Assembly: GCA_900763875.1 (NCBI GenBank)
Contig: CAAFLX010000011.1
Location: 1-17,950, forward strand
Length of the DNA: 17,950 nt
Source: Clostridia bacterium
GTDB taxonomy: Bacteria; Bacillota; Clostridia; Christensenellales; CAG-917
Direction: 5' to 3'
Shown here: in pieces, positions 1 through 6,469 of the stretch
How the letters are laid out: each line of letters starts with the position of its first letter
Numbering within the stretch: position 1 is the first letter of the stretch
The notes under the pieces: model-generated
The model's input: the letters and a program-made list of their open reading frames with translations, nothing else
Database searches by the model: none
Told to the model about the DNA's origin: nothing
Position numbers and translations under genes: made by a program

Positions 1-54
1 TAAATAATAATTTTATTAAATAAAGTATTAGTCCCGATTCAAAACGATTGTTTG

Positions 55-750
55 TCACAGAATGTCTTCTTTGCTCACGGATTTTTTGATTTTGTCGAGG
101 GCTTTTTTCTCGATTCGGGAGACGTAGGAGCGCGATATGTCAAACTTTTTTGCCACCTCGCGCTGGGTGAGTGCCGCGCTGTTTTCAAGTCCGTAGCGCA
201 TTTTGATGATTTGATATTCGCGCTCGTCGAGGGCGGCTTTGGTGATTTGGGTCAGCTTTTCCATCATTATGGAATTTTCAACGTCGTCGATGACGTTTTG
301 GTCGGATTCGAGCATATCCATTATCACAAGCTCGTTGCCGTCCTTGTCAACGCCGATCGGCTCGTTTAGCGATACGTTGGAGCGGTGCTTTTTGGTTGCG
401 CGCATCGTCATGAGAATCTCGTTTTCGATGCAGCGCGAGGCGTAGGTTGCAAGCGACGTGCCTTTGTCGCTTTTGAAACTTTCGATGGCTTTAATAAGCC
501 CGATTGAGCCGATTGAAATAAGCTCGTCGTTGTCGCCGTAATTGGCATACTTTTTGGCGATGTGCGCAACGAGGCGTAGGTTGTGTTTGACCAAAATCTC
601 CTTGGCATCCTTGTCGCCCGACGCGCTCAAAAGCAGATATTCCTGCTCCTTTTCTTTGGACAAAGGCTTTGGAAAAGAACTCTTTTCCGTCATATAGGAA
701 GAAAATATGATGAGATTTTTCAAGAGCGTCAGCAAGTTTTCCAAAGCCAT
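55..750 (-). CDS. sigK: RNA polymerase sporulation sigma factor SigK (pro-protein form)
   Basis: Late mother-cell sigma factor that directs core RNA polymerase to coat and maturation genes. The 231-residue product has the SigK hallmarks: FPKPLS near residue 26, region 2 with NLRLVAHI (57-64), DELISIGSIGLIKAIE (75-90) and CIENEIL (107-113), then PIGVDKDGNE (131-140), and region 4 with TQREVAKKFDISRSYVSRIE (195-214). Residues 1-18 are hydrophobic and end at Ser-Tyr, as in the Bacillus pro-sequence removed by SpoIVFB, so this should be made as an inactive precursor. The start at 750 is fixed by GGAGG seven bases upstream; the open frame runs on to 969 but that part has no sigma-factor character. 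The gene is uninterrupted, with no skin-type element. SigE is the closest alternative, but the KKHRSNVSL and SRSYVSRIEKKAL stretches fit SigK better. Confidence 0.93.
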   Translation of the reverse strand: MALENLLTLLKNLIIFSSYMTEKSSFPKPLSKEKEQEYLLLSASGDKDAKEILVKHNLRLVAHIAKKYANYGDNDELISIGSIGLIKAIESFKSDKGTSLATYASRCIENEILMTMRATKKHRSNVSLNEPIGVDKDGNELVIMDMLESDQNVIDDVENSIMMEKLTQITKAALDEREYQIIKMRYGLENSAALTQREVAKKFDISRSYVSRIEKKALDKIKKSVSKEDIL

Positions 751-770
751 TTCAGTCCTCCGAGTTGTAT

Positions 771-800
771 ATTTTATGGCGTTGCGCCGCAAAAATTGAC
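771..800 (-). promoter_or_regulatory. Candidate SigE-type promoter of sigK
   Basis: On the minus strand, GTCAATTT (800-793) and CATAAAAT (778-771) are separated by 14 bases and lie about 20 bases before the sigK start. This resembles the SigE consensus (GTCATATT, 14-15 bases, CATACAAT). CATAAAATA also fits the SigK -10 pattern CATANNNTA. Transcription of sigK by SigE and by SigK itself is known in Bacillus. The match is by eye, and TSS mapping would be needed to settle it. Confidence 0.45.
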
Positions 801-849
801 AATTTGTGACAAAGCCTAAAAAACATTTTCGCAAATGGGTTGGAATGTG

Positions 850-878
850 TTGACAGATTGGCGTTTTGGAATTATAAT
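850..878 (+). promoter_or_regulatory. Perfect consensus SigA promoter for the FAD oxidoreductase
   Basis: TTGACA (850-855), a 17-base spacer and TATAAT (873-878) match the vegetative consensus exactly. The predicted leader is about 100 bases before the ATG at 987. A 6-base inverted repeat, GTTGGA (839-844) and TCCAAC (878-883), brackets the promoter and might be an operator. It points away from sigK, so vegetative and sporulation transcription diverge here. Confidence 0.75.
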
Positions 879-986
879 CCAACAGGTTGCGGGGGTACAA
901 ATATCTTCGCGGCGGAAAATCGGGTGCGCAAAACTTGCAATTTTTTTGAGTATCCGTGCAAAATATCACTATTTTTTGAGGTTGAA

Positions 987-2402
987 ATGAGAAAATACGA
1001 CATCTGTATCGTTGGCGCAGGCCCTGCAGGAATCTTTACCGCAATCGAACTGTTGCGCAACGGCAGCGACAAGAAAATGTGCATCATCGAAAAGGGTCAA
1101 CCCGTCGAAAAACGCGTTTGCCCCAAGACTTTCGGCGGCGAGTGCCGCAACTGCAAGCCCTATTGCCACATCACAACCGGGTTTTCGGGCGCAGGTGCAT
1201 TTTCGGACGGCAAACTTTCGCTCTCCTATGAGGTTGGCGGTGAACTGCCGCAACTCATCGGCGCGGATAAGGCGCAAGACCTCATCGATTATACCGACAA
1301 AATTTATCTCGAATTTGGCGCGGACGAGCATATCGAAGGGCTTGGAAACGAGAAAAAAGTCAAGGAAATCCGCAAAAAAGCCATTCAGGCAGGCTTGAAA
1401 CTCGTTGATTGCCCCATTCGCCACCTCGGCACGGAAAAGGCGCACGACCTCTATCTCGCAATCGAAAACTATTTGCGCGACAACGGCGTTGACCTCATTT
1501 TCGGCAGACAATGCGACAACATCATTCTCGAGGGCGACGTTTGCAAGGGCGTGTATATCGAGGACAGCAAGGGCGGCAACAAAGAGGAAATCTTTGCGGA
1601 TAAAACCATCATCGCAACGGGTAGACGCGGCGCGGATTGGCTTGAAAAAATGTGCGCCGAACATAATATCGCTCACGCACCGGGCGTTGTCGATATCGGC
1701 GTCAGAGTCGAGGTGCGCAACGAGATTATGGAAGAGGTCAACGAGGTGCTTTACGAGAGCAAACTCATCGGCTATCCCGAACCTTTCAAAAACAAAGTGC
1801 GTATTTTCTGCCAAAACCCCGGCGGTTTCGTGTCGCAAGAGAACTACGACAACGACCTTGCCGTCGTCAACGGTCACAGCTACAAGGAAAAGAAGAGCGA
1901 CAATACAAACCTCGCAATTCTTTGCTCGCACTCTTTCACAGAGCCGTTCAAAGAGCCTATTGCGTACGCTCAACGCGTCGGTGAACTCACAAATATGCTC
2001 GGCGCAGGCAAGATTATGGTGCAACGCTACGGCGATATTTTGAACGGAAAACGCACTTGGCAAAGAGAACTCGGATTCTCCAACGTTCGTCCCACGCTCA
2101 AAGACGCGGTTGCGGGCGACATCACCGCGGGTATGCCGTATAGAGCAATGCTCAACATCATCAACTTCATTCAAGCGGTTGACAAAGTCGTCCCCGGCTT
2201 TGCAGGGTATGAAACCTTGCTTTACAGCCCCGAACTGAAATTTTACAGCAACAAAATCAAGATGGACGACCGCCTCAACACATCCATTCACGGCTTGCAT
2301 TGCCTCGGCGACAGCAGCGGCTGGACGAGAGGTCTTATGATGGCGTCGGTGATGGGTGTGTATATGGCTCGCAACATTCTCGATGCAGAGAAGAGAGGTT
2401 GA
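987..2402 (+). CDS. FAD-dependent oxidoreductase, COG2509 type
   Basis: A 471-residue flavoprotein of the uncharacterised NAD(FAD)-utilising dehydrogenase family; its substrate is not known. The N-terminal Rossmann motif GAGPAG is at residues 10-15, followed by a cysteine cluster (Cys45, 53, 56, 60) and the family signature GFSGAGAFSDGKLSLS (65-80). Near the C-terminus LGDSSGWTRGLMMAS is the usual second FAD contact. The start at 987 is chosen because GAGG stands five bases before the ATG and the Rossmann fold begins at once; the open frame extends to 840 but the extra 49 codons overlap the promoter. It is transcribed alone, with a consensus promoter before it and a terminator after it. The cysteine cluster may hold metal or be redox active, which is inference. 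Confidence 0.85.
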   Translation: MRKYDICIVGAGPAGIFTAIELLRNGSDKKMCIIEKGQPVEKRVCPKTFGGECRNCKPYCHITTGFSGAGAFSDGKLSLSYEVGGELPQLIGADKAQDLIDYTDKIYLEFGADEHIEGLGNEKKVKEIRKKAIQAGLKLVDCPIRHLGTEKAHDLYLAIENYLRDNGVDLIFGRQCDNIILEGDVCKGVYIEDSKGGNKEEIFADKTIIATGRRGADWLEKMCAEHNIAHAPGVVDIGVRVEVRNEIMEEVNEVLYESKLIGYPEPFKNKVRIFCQNPGGFVSQENYDNDLAVVNGHSYKEKKSDNTNLAILCSHSFTEPFKEPIAYAQRVGELTNMLGAGKIMVQRYGDILNGKRTWQRELGFSNVRPTLKDAVAGDITAGMPYRAMLNIINFIQAVDKVVPGFAGYETLLYSPELKFYSNKIKMDDRLNTSIHGLHCLGDSSGWTRGLMMASVMGVYMARNILDAEKRG

Positions 2403-2460
2403 CAAGCGGCGCAATCCAACTTTGACAAACTAGAAAACATGTCAAAATAAAAACTTGGCG

Positions 2461-2490
2461 AAAGGCGGACGATTTGTCCGCTTTTCTTTT
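2461..2490 (+). terminator. Intrinsic terminator after the FAD oxidoreductase
   Basis: GCGGAC (2465-2470), a five-base loop and GTCCGC (2476-2481) form a GC-rich stem followed by TTTTCTTTT. It separates the oxidoreductase from spoIVB. Confidence 0.8.
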
Positions 2491-2538
2491 ACATAAATTT
2501 ACAAGGGATAAAGTTTTTCGTTTACGCAAAATAAACGT

Positions 2539-3711
2539 ATGCAGACACAAAAAAGACATTTGAAAACTCAGGGCAGAGTGTTTGCCGTCACTGCGGCAAT
2601 TTTGCTATTATGTGCATTTTGTACGCTTACAATCGGTGCAAGTATTCCAAAATATAATAAAAACCATAATACTTTTGACAAGAATGCACAACACGTTGTG
2701 CAAAATTTGCATTTCGACAAATTACGGGCTTGTAACAAAAACGGCAACGATTATGTGAGAATCGGCGGCAACCCTATCGGCATAAGTATAAAAACAGAAG
2801 GGTTGATTGTTGCAGGGAAAGGGAGTGTTCAAACGAGCGGCGGCGAGGTCGTGCCGTTGAAAGATTTGAAAATTGCACAAGGGGACGTACTTTTGGCAAT
2901 CGATCATCAAAAGGTTAAATCGCTTTTTAAGCTCAAAGAGTTGCTTGCAAATCTTGAAAACCCAAACGTTGAAATCGAGTATATCCACCAAGGCGTAGGC
3001 TGCAAGGATAAAGCGGTGCTTGCAAAGGACAAAACCGACGGCAAATATAAGCTAGGTTTATCCCTAAAAGAGGACGTCGGAGGAGTTGGAACTCTAACTT
3101 TTGTGACGAAAGAAGGAAAGTTTGCCGCGCTCGGACACAAAATCAGCGACGGAGATAGCAATTTGGATATGCAACTTGACAAAGGTAATATTTACAACGC
3201 ATCGGTGAGCGGAATTGTCAAGGGCGAGAGAGGCAAGGCAGGCGGTCTTGTTGCCGACGTCAATCGATTGTCGAAAAGCGTAGGTGAGATTGCAGACAAC
3301 ACAAATATAGGTCTTTTTGGCGAATATTCCGCAACATTCGAGGGCGATTTGTATCGAATTGCACAAAAAGGCGAGGCAAGAATCGGAAAAGCGCAGGTTT
3401 TGACAACTATTAACGGCGCAACGCCAAAGTTTTACGATGTGGAAATCGTCAAGGTCATATCTCAGAGCGAGCCTGCGGAAAAGGGTATGGTTGTCAAAGT
3501 TTGCGACAAAGATTTGATTGCCAAAACAGGCGGAATCGTGCAGGGTATGAGTGGAAGTCCCATTGTGCAAGACGGCATTTTGATCGGAGCAATCACCCAC
3601 GTTTTCGTGCAAGACCCTCTGCGTGGCTACGCCGTCCACTCGCGCTTTATGTTTGACAAAGCAAACGACGTCGGTTGCGATTCGGACTTGCAACCTAGGC
3701 TTGTTGCCTGA
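2539..3711 (+). CDS. spoIVB: SpoIVB sporulation signalling serine peptidase (family S55)
   Basis: In Bacillus SpoIVB is made in the forespore, crosses into the intermembrane space and cleaves SpoIVFA, releasing SpoIVFB to process pro-SigK. This 390-residue protein has one N-terminal membrane segment (about 14-34), a PDZ domain (about 76-150) and an S55 peptidase domain with His200 in FAALGHKI, Asp323 and Ser338 in GGIVQGMSGSP, all in the expected order. Bacillus SpoIVB is slightly longer (426). The ATG at 2539 is the only plausible start because a stop lies ten codons upstream, yet no good Shine-Dalgarno is near it; AAGGG is about 30 bases away. Its substrate system, pro-SigK, is encoded 1.8 kb away, while its usual neighbour spo0A is replaced by a short Spo0A_C-like gene. 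Confidence 0.92.
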   Translation: MQTQKRHLKTQGRVFAVTAAILLLCAFCTLTIGASIPKYNKNHNTFDKNAQHVVQNLHFDKLRACNKNGNDYVRIGGNPIGISIKTEGLIVAGKGSVQTSGGEVVPLKDLKIAQGDVLLAIDHQKVKSLFKLKELLANLENPNVEIEYIHQGVGCKDKAVLAKDKTDGKYKLGLSLKEDVGGVGTLTFVTKEGKFAALGHKISDGDSNLDMQLDKGNIYNASVSGIVKGERGKAGGLVADVNRLSKSVGEIADNTNIGLFGEYSATFEGDLYRIAQKGEARIGKAQVLTTINGATPKFYDVEIVKVISQSEPAEKGMVVKVCDKDLIAKTGGIVQGMSGSPIVQDGILIGAITHVFVQDPLRGYAVHSRFMFDKANDVGCDSDLQPRLVA

Positions 3712-3724
3712 ACCAAAATGTAAT

Positions 3725-3855
3725 TTTTGAGCGTTAAACCGCCGTCGCAATCGGCGTTGATATAGGGCGGACGAAAGTCCGCCTGTTTGGTTGCAAGTAT
3801 AGTAATGTTTTGAAATCGATATTCTAACCGCCTAAAATTATTGCAACGCTCAAAA
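3725..3855. repeat. Inverted-repeat-bounded structured element
   Basis: TTTTGAGCGTT (3725-3735) and AACGCTCAAAA (3845-3855) are exact 11-base inverted repeats enclosing about 110 bases. Inside are the GGCGGAC/GTCCGCC hairpin and a second pair, GTTGCAA (3790-3796) with TTGCAAC (3841-3847), which shares three bases with the outer arm. It could be a small non-autonomous element, a structured RNA or a bidirectional terminator between convergent genes. I see no target-site duplication. Confidence 0.4.
3766..3783 (+). terminator. Hairpin after spoIVB, possible terminator
   Basis: GGCGGAC, a GAAA loop and GTCCGCC form a perfect 7-bp stem, with only a short T-rich tail (TGTTTGG). The stem is nearly the same as that of the terminator at 2461. 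The weak tail leaves its role as a terminator uncertain; it sits inside the larger inverted-repeat region 3725-3855. Confidence 0.5.
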
Positions 3856-3897
3856 GCCGCAATCGAAAAATAGCAATTATACAATGCGTTTTTTTTG

Positions 3898-4233
3898 TTA
3901 TTTTATACGTTCGAGGGCTGTGAGAACAAATTGTTTGTTGGTGGGTTTGCCCTTATTTTCATCGAGAGTTTCGCCAAATTCGGCATATAAAACGTCCAAA
4001 TTGCCTCGCAAAAACGCAGAGGAAATTGCGTTTTGAATGTCCTTTTCAACGCTTGCTTTGTCAACTGCAAAATCCGCAGACAAACTCTCGTAACCCTTGT
4101 ATTTCAAGGGCAATATCTCTTTGCCGTCAAGGGCGTAACATATGAGTTGTGCAAGCAGTCTATATCCTTTCAAATTGGGCTGAAATCCGAGTTTCAACAG
4201 ATACTCTTTGGTTTTAATCTCGTTCTCTTTCAC
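3898..4233 (-). CDS. Stand-alone Spo0A C-terminal-domain-like protein (no receiver domain)
   Basis: A 111-residue protein that aligns by eye over almost its whole length with the Spo0A effector domain: LGFQPNLKGYRLL (15-27) matches the LGIPAHIKGYQYL region, VEKDIQNAISSAFLRGN (62-78) matches VERAIRHAIEVAWSRGN, and FGETLDENKGKPTNKQF (86-102) matches the conserved PTN segment. There is no receiver domain and no phosphorylatable Asp. Arginines of the Spo0A recognition helix are replaced (SRVERAIRH reads ASVEKDIQN here), so it may not bind classic 0A boxes. The start is a GTG at 4233 with no clear ribosome site; an in-frame stop lies just upstream. It is convergent with spoIVB, the usual partner of spo0A. 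It might be a diverged duplicate, a regulator or a decaying copy. Confidence 0.7.
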   Translation of the reverse strand: MKENEIKTKEYLLKLGFQPNLKGYRLLAQLICYALDGKEILPLKYKGYESLSADFAVDKASVEKDIQNAISSAFLRGNLDVLYAEFGETLDENKGKPTNKQFVLTALERIK

Positions 4234-4308
4234 GCATTGATACTAGCATTTTCTCGGTCGGTTTATTTGGCAAAAGCATAATTATCGCCACAGTTTTTCG
4301 CAAAATTT

Positions 4309-4337
4309 GTCATAAAAAATCGCGCGGAGCATATCTT
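4309..4337 (+). promoter_or_regulatory. Candidate SigE-type promoter before the SpoIIM-like gene
   Basis: GTCATAAA (4309-4316), 13 bases, then CATATCTT (4330-4337) resembles the SigE consensus, and spoIIM is SigE-controlled in Bacillus. The -10 ends only six bases before the ATG, so the transcript would be nearly leaderless. That argues for caution. Confidence 0.35.
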
Positions 4338-4343
4338 GGTTGT

Positions 4344-4934
4344 ATGCAAGGCTCACTGCGCGCAAAATCGGCGATATCGGCGTTAAAATCATTTTTTTCC
4401 GACAACAAAAAGGTGATTGTTTGCGCTGTCGTGATATTTTTGCTTGGCATAATCGTTGGGGTTGTATCGGCGTTTAGGGCAGTTGGTGACGCAGGGTTTG
4501 TCAGAGTTGCAAGGGCGGATATGGAATTTGGCGCGGCGAAAGTGTTTTTTGTGGCGTTGCTCGCGCTTTTTGGTTGTTATGCGGTGTTCTTGATTGCAGG
4601 TATAAACACCAAAACGGTTTTTTTGATTGTAATTCCGCATTTTGCGCTTGGTTTTGTCATGGGCGAATACTCCGTTGCGCTCATTGCAAGATACGAAACG
4701 ACGGGGCTTGTCAATTTGCTTTTGATATATTTACCGTTTTTTCTTGCCACTTTTTGTTGTTTTGTGCTTTGTTCGAGCGTGGTTGTCGCACCCGAATGCA
4801 AGTGTTGCAAAACGGGGCTAAAACCCTCTTTTGTCAAGACAATGCAAATATTTGGCATAAACGTGCTGATTTCATTTGTGATTTTCATAATACTTGGCGC
4901 GATTTTCAAAGTTCTCGTTGTAAAACTCTATTGA
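4344..4934 (+). CDS. Polytopic membrane protein, probable SpoIIM-like
   Basis: A 196-residue protein with about five hydrophobic segments (near 24-46, 66-86, 88-110, 118-145 and 168-192). Size, segment number and gene neighbourhood fit stage II sporulation protein M, which in Bacillus works with SpoIID and SpoIIP in peptidoglycan remodelling during engulfment. I did not see a decisive family motif, so the assignment rests on topology, the following DacF-type gene and the SigE-like promoter. A Cys-rich turn, CKCCK (151-155), lies between the last two membrane segments. The ribosome site is poor: GGAG stands 14 bases before the ATG. It is likely cotranscribed with the carboxypeptidase 93 bases downstream. 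Confidence 0.5.
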   Translation: MQGSLRAKSAISALKSFFSDNKKVIVCAVVIFLLGIIVGVVSAFRAVGDAGFVRVARADMEFGAAKVFFVALLALFGCYAVFLIAGINTKTVFLIVIPHFALGFVMGEYSVALIARYETTGLVNLLLIYLPFFLATFCCFVLCSSVVVAPECKCCKTGLKPSFVKTMQIFGINVLISFVIFIILGAIFKVLVVKLY

Positions 4935-5027
4935 TTTTTGGCATTTGAGTTGAAAAATTTTTTGATTGCAGTGTTTTGCATATTTTTGCTTGTTTTCGGC
5001 ACGCTAACAAAAAGCGTGAGGTGAAAA

Positions 5028-6275
5028 ATGAATAATCAAACTTACGACAAAATGGAAAAAATCTCGCAAAAAATAGGGCAAATATCCTGCGTTTTTCTTG
5101 CGATTTGCATTGTTTTTACGCTCGTTTTTACAATGATTATCGCCGGCGTTTTCAGTGCCTGCGACGTTGACGGCGCAAAAACTTGCTTTGCGGCAACTGA
5201 CTTCAAAAGCGTTGGAAAAGCCGCTTATCTAGTTGATTTTGCAACGGGTACGGTGCTTTATGAGCGCAACCAAAACGAGCGATTGCCCATTGCAAGTATG
5301 GTGAAAATCATGACTTGCTTGTTGACGTTGGAGGCAGTGGATAGAGGGGATATAAGCCTTGACGACGAGGTTGCAATCAGCAAAAACGCCGCAAGCATGG
5401 GCGGATCGCAAGTGTTTTTGGACGATGGCACGACGCACAAGGCGAGCGAGCTTTTGAAAACGGTTGTCGTTGCCTCGGCAAACGACTCATGCGTTGCGCT
5501 TGCCGAGCATATTTGCGGCAGTGTGGAGAGCTTTGTTGCAAGAATGAACGCTCGTGCAAAGGAACTTGGAATGACAGACACTTCTTTCAAAAACTGCACG
5601 GGACTTCCTGCCGCCGAGAGCTTTTCAAGCGCGAGGGACGTTGCGATTATGTTTGGCGAACTTATCGGACACAAGCAGTATTTTGACTACTCGAAAGTGT
5701 GGCTCGAAGACTATCGACACCCCGACGGCAGAGTGACGACAATCACCAACACCAACAAGCTCGTGCGCTTTTACGAGGGGTGCGACGGCGGCAAAACGGG
5801 ATTCACGAGCGAGGCGAAATTCTGTCTGTCGGCAACGGCAAAGAAAGGGGATATGCGTGTTGTTTGTGTGGTTGTCGGCGCGGATAGCTCAAAGATTCGC
5901 AATGCGGCAGTGAGTGCGATGTTCGACTATGCGTTTGCAAACTTTTCAAACGAAATTATGCTCAAAGCAGGCGAAAATCTCGACGTGCGCCTTGCGGTTT
6001 CGGGCGGCAAAGAGGCAGACGTTGCAATCACTGTCGAGCGTGACGTTGCAAGATTTGTTTCTCGCGAGGATAAAGCCGCTTATGAAATCAAATTTAATCT
6101 TCCAAAGAGTGTAAAAGCTCCCGTCAAAGTCGGTGACGAGGTGGGAGAGGCGTATCTGCTCAAAGATGGCGTTGTGGTTGACAAAGTCAAAGTGATTGCA
6201 AACGAGCAAGCAAATCGAATGAGCCTCTTTGACGCAATCGGACAAATTGCAAAAAACTGGGCGACTTGCAAATAA
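5028..6275 (+). CDS. dacF: D-alanyl-D-alanine carboxypeptidase, DacF type
   Basis: Penicillin-binding serine peptidase (family S11) that removes the terminal D-Ala from peptidoglycan stem peptides outside the membrane; DacF-type enzymes tune cross-linking of spore cortex. The 415-residue protein has an N-terminal export segment (about 20-44) and the three catalytic motifs in order: S90-M-V-K93, S150-A-N152 and K256-T-G258. Residues from about 305 form the C-terminal PBP5-like domain. GAGGTG six bases before the ATG supports the start, and a 6-bp hairpin (CACGCT/AGCGTG) stands just before that site. It follows the SpoIIM-like gene and ends before a terminator. A related but distinct carboxypeptidase lies at 9198. 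Confidence 0.9.
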   Translation: MNNQTYDKMEKISQKIGQISCVFLAICIVFTLVFTMIIAGVFSACDVDGAKTCFAATDFKSVGKAAYLVDFATGTVLYERNQNERLPIASMVKIMTCLLTLEAVDRGDISLDDEVAISKNAASMGGSQVFLDDGTTHKASELLKTVVVASANDSCVALAEHICGSVESFVARMNARAKELGMTDTSFKNCTGLPAAESFSSARDVAIMFGELIGHKQYFDYSKVWLEDYRHPDGRVTTITNTNKLVRFYEGCDGGKTGFTSEAKFCLSATAKKGDMRVVCVVVGADSSKIRNAAVSAMFDYAFANFSNEIMLKAGENLDVRLAVSGGKEADVAITVERDVARFVSREDKAAYEIKFNLPKSVKAPVKVGDEVGEAYLLKDGVVVDKVKVIANEQANRMSLFDAIGQIAKNWATCK

Positions 6276-6351
6276 AGTTTGGGTTTTGCAAATCCAAACT
6301 TAAAAAGGCGTGAGATATTTGACTGAATAAAAAAAGCGCAAAATTCCACGC

Positions 6352-6382
6352 AAAAAACCGTTCAAAACGAGCGGTTTTTTTG
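6352..6382 (+). terminator. Intrinsic terminator between dacF and scpA
   Basis: AAAAAACCGTTC, a short A-rich loop, then GAGCGGTTTTTTT form a stem with one G-T pair, flanked by an A run and a T run. It could work in both directions. Confidence 0.8.
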
Positions 6383-6409
6383 CGTATTGGCGCATTATTT
6401 TGATTTGTT

Positions 6410-6438
6410 TTGACTTTTTGCCGCGCGCGTGTTAATAT
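6410..6438 (+). promoter_or_regulatory. SigA promoter for scpA-scpB
   Basis: TTGACT (6410-6415), a 17-base spacer and TAATAT (6433-6438) give a good vegetative promoter about 30 bases before the scpA start and just after the dacF terminator. Confidence 0.65.
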
Positions 6439-6469
6439 CAATACGTTATTTGATTTATAGAAGGTGCAA

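Noticed and set aside
1..54. Possible sigK terminator at the left edge
   Set aside because: Only a short, weak inverted repeat is visible before the window ends; not enough to call.
751..969. Upstream extension of the sigK frame
   Set aside because: The GGAGG-preceded ATG at 750 starts a normal pro-SigK; the extension covers the promoter region and has no sigma-factor similarity.
969..2414. Long minus-strand open frame (481 codons) opposite the FAD oxidoreductase
   Set aside because: It is a shadow of a well-supported gene, made possible by codon choice; its translation shows no domain and no ribosome site.
2423..2460. TTGACA-like box upstream of spoIVB
   Set aside because: No matching -10 at 16-18 bases, and it lies before the terminator at 2461; I also found no convincing SigF or SigG motif.
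4033..4281. Plus-strand 82-codon frame opposite the Spo0A_C-like gene
   Set aside because: The minus-strand frame has clear family similarity, this one has none.
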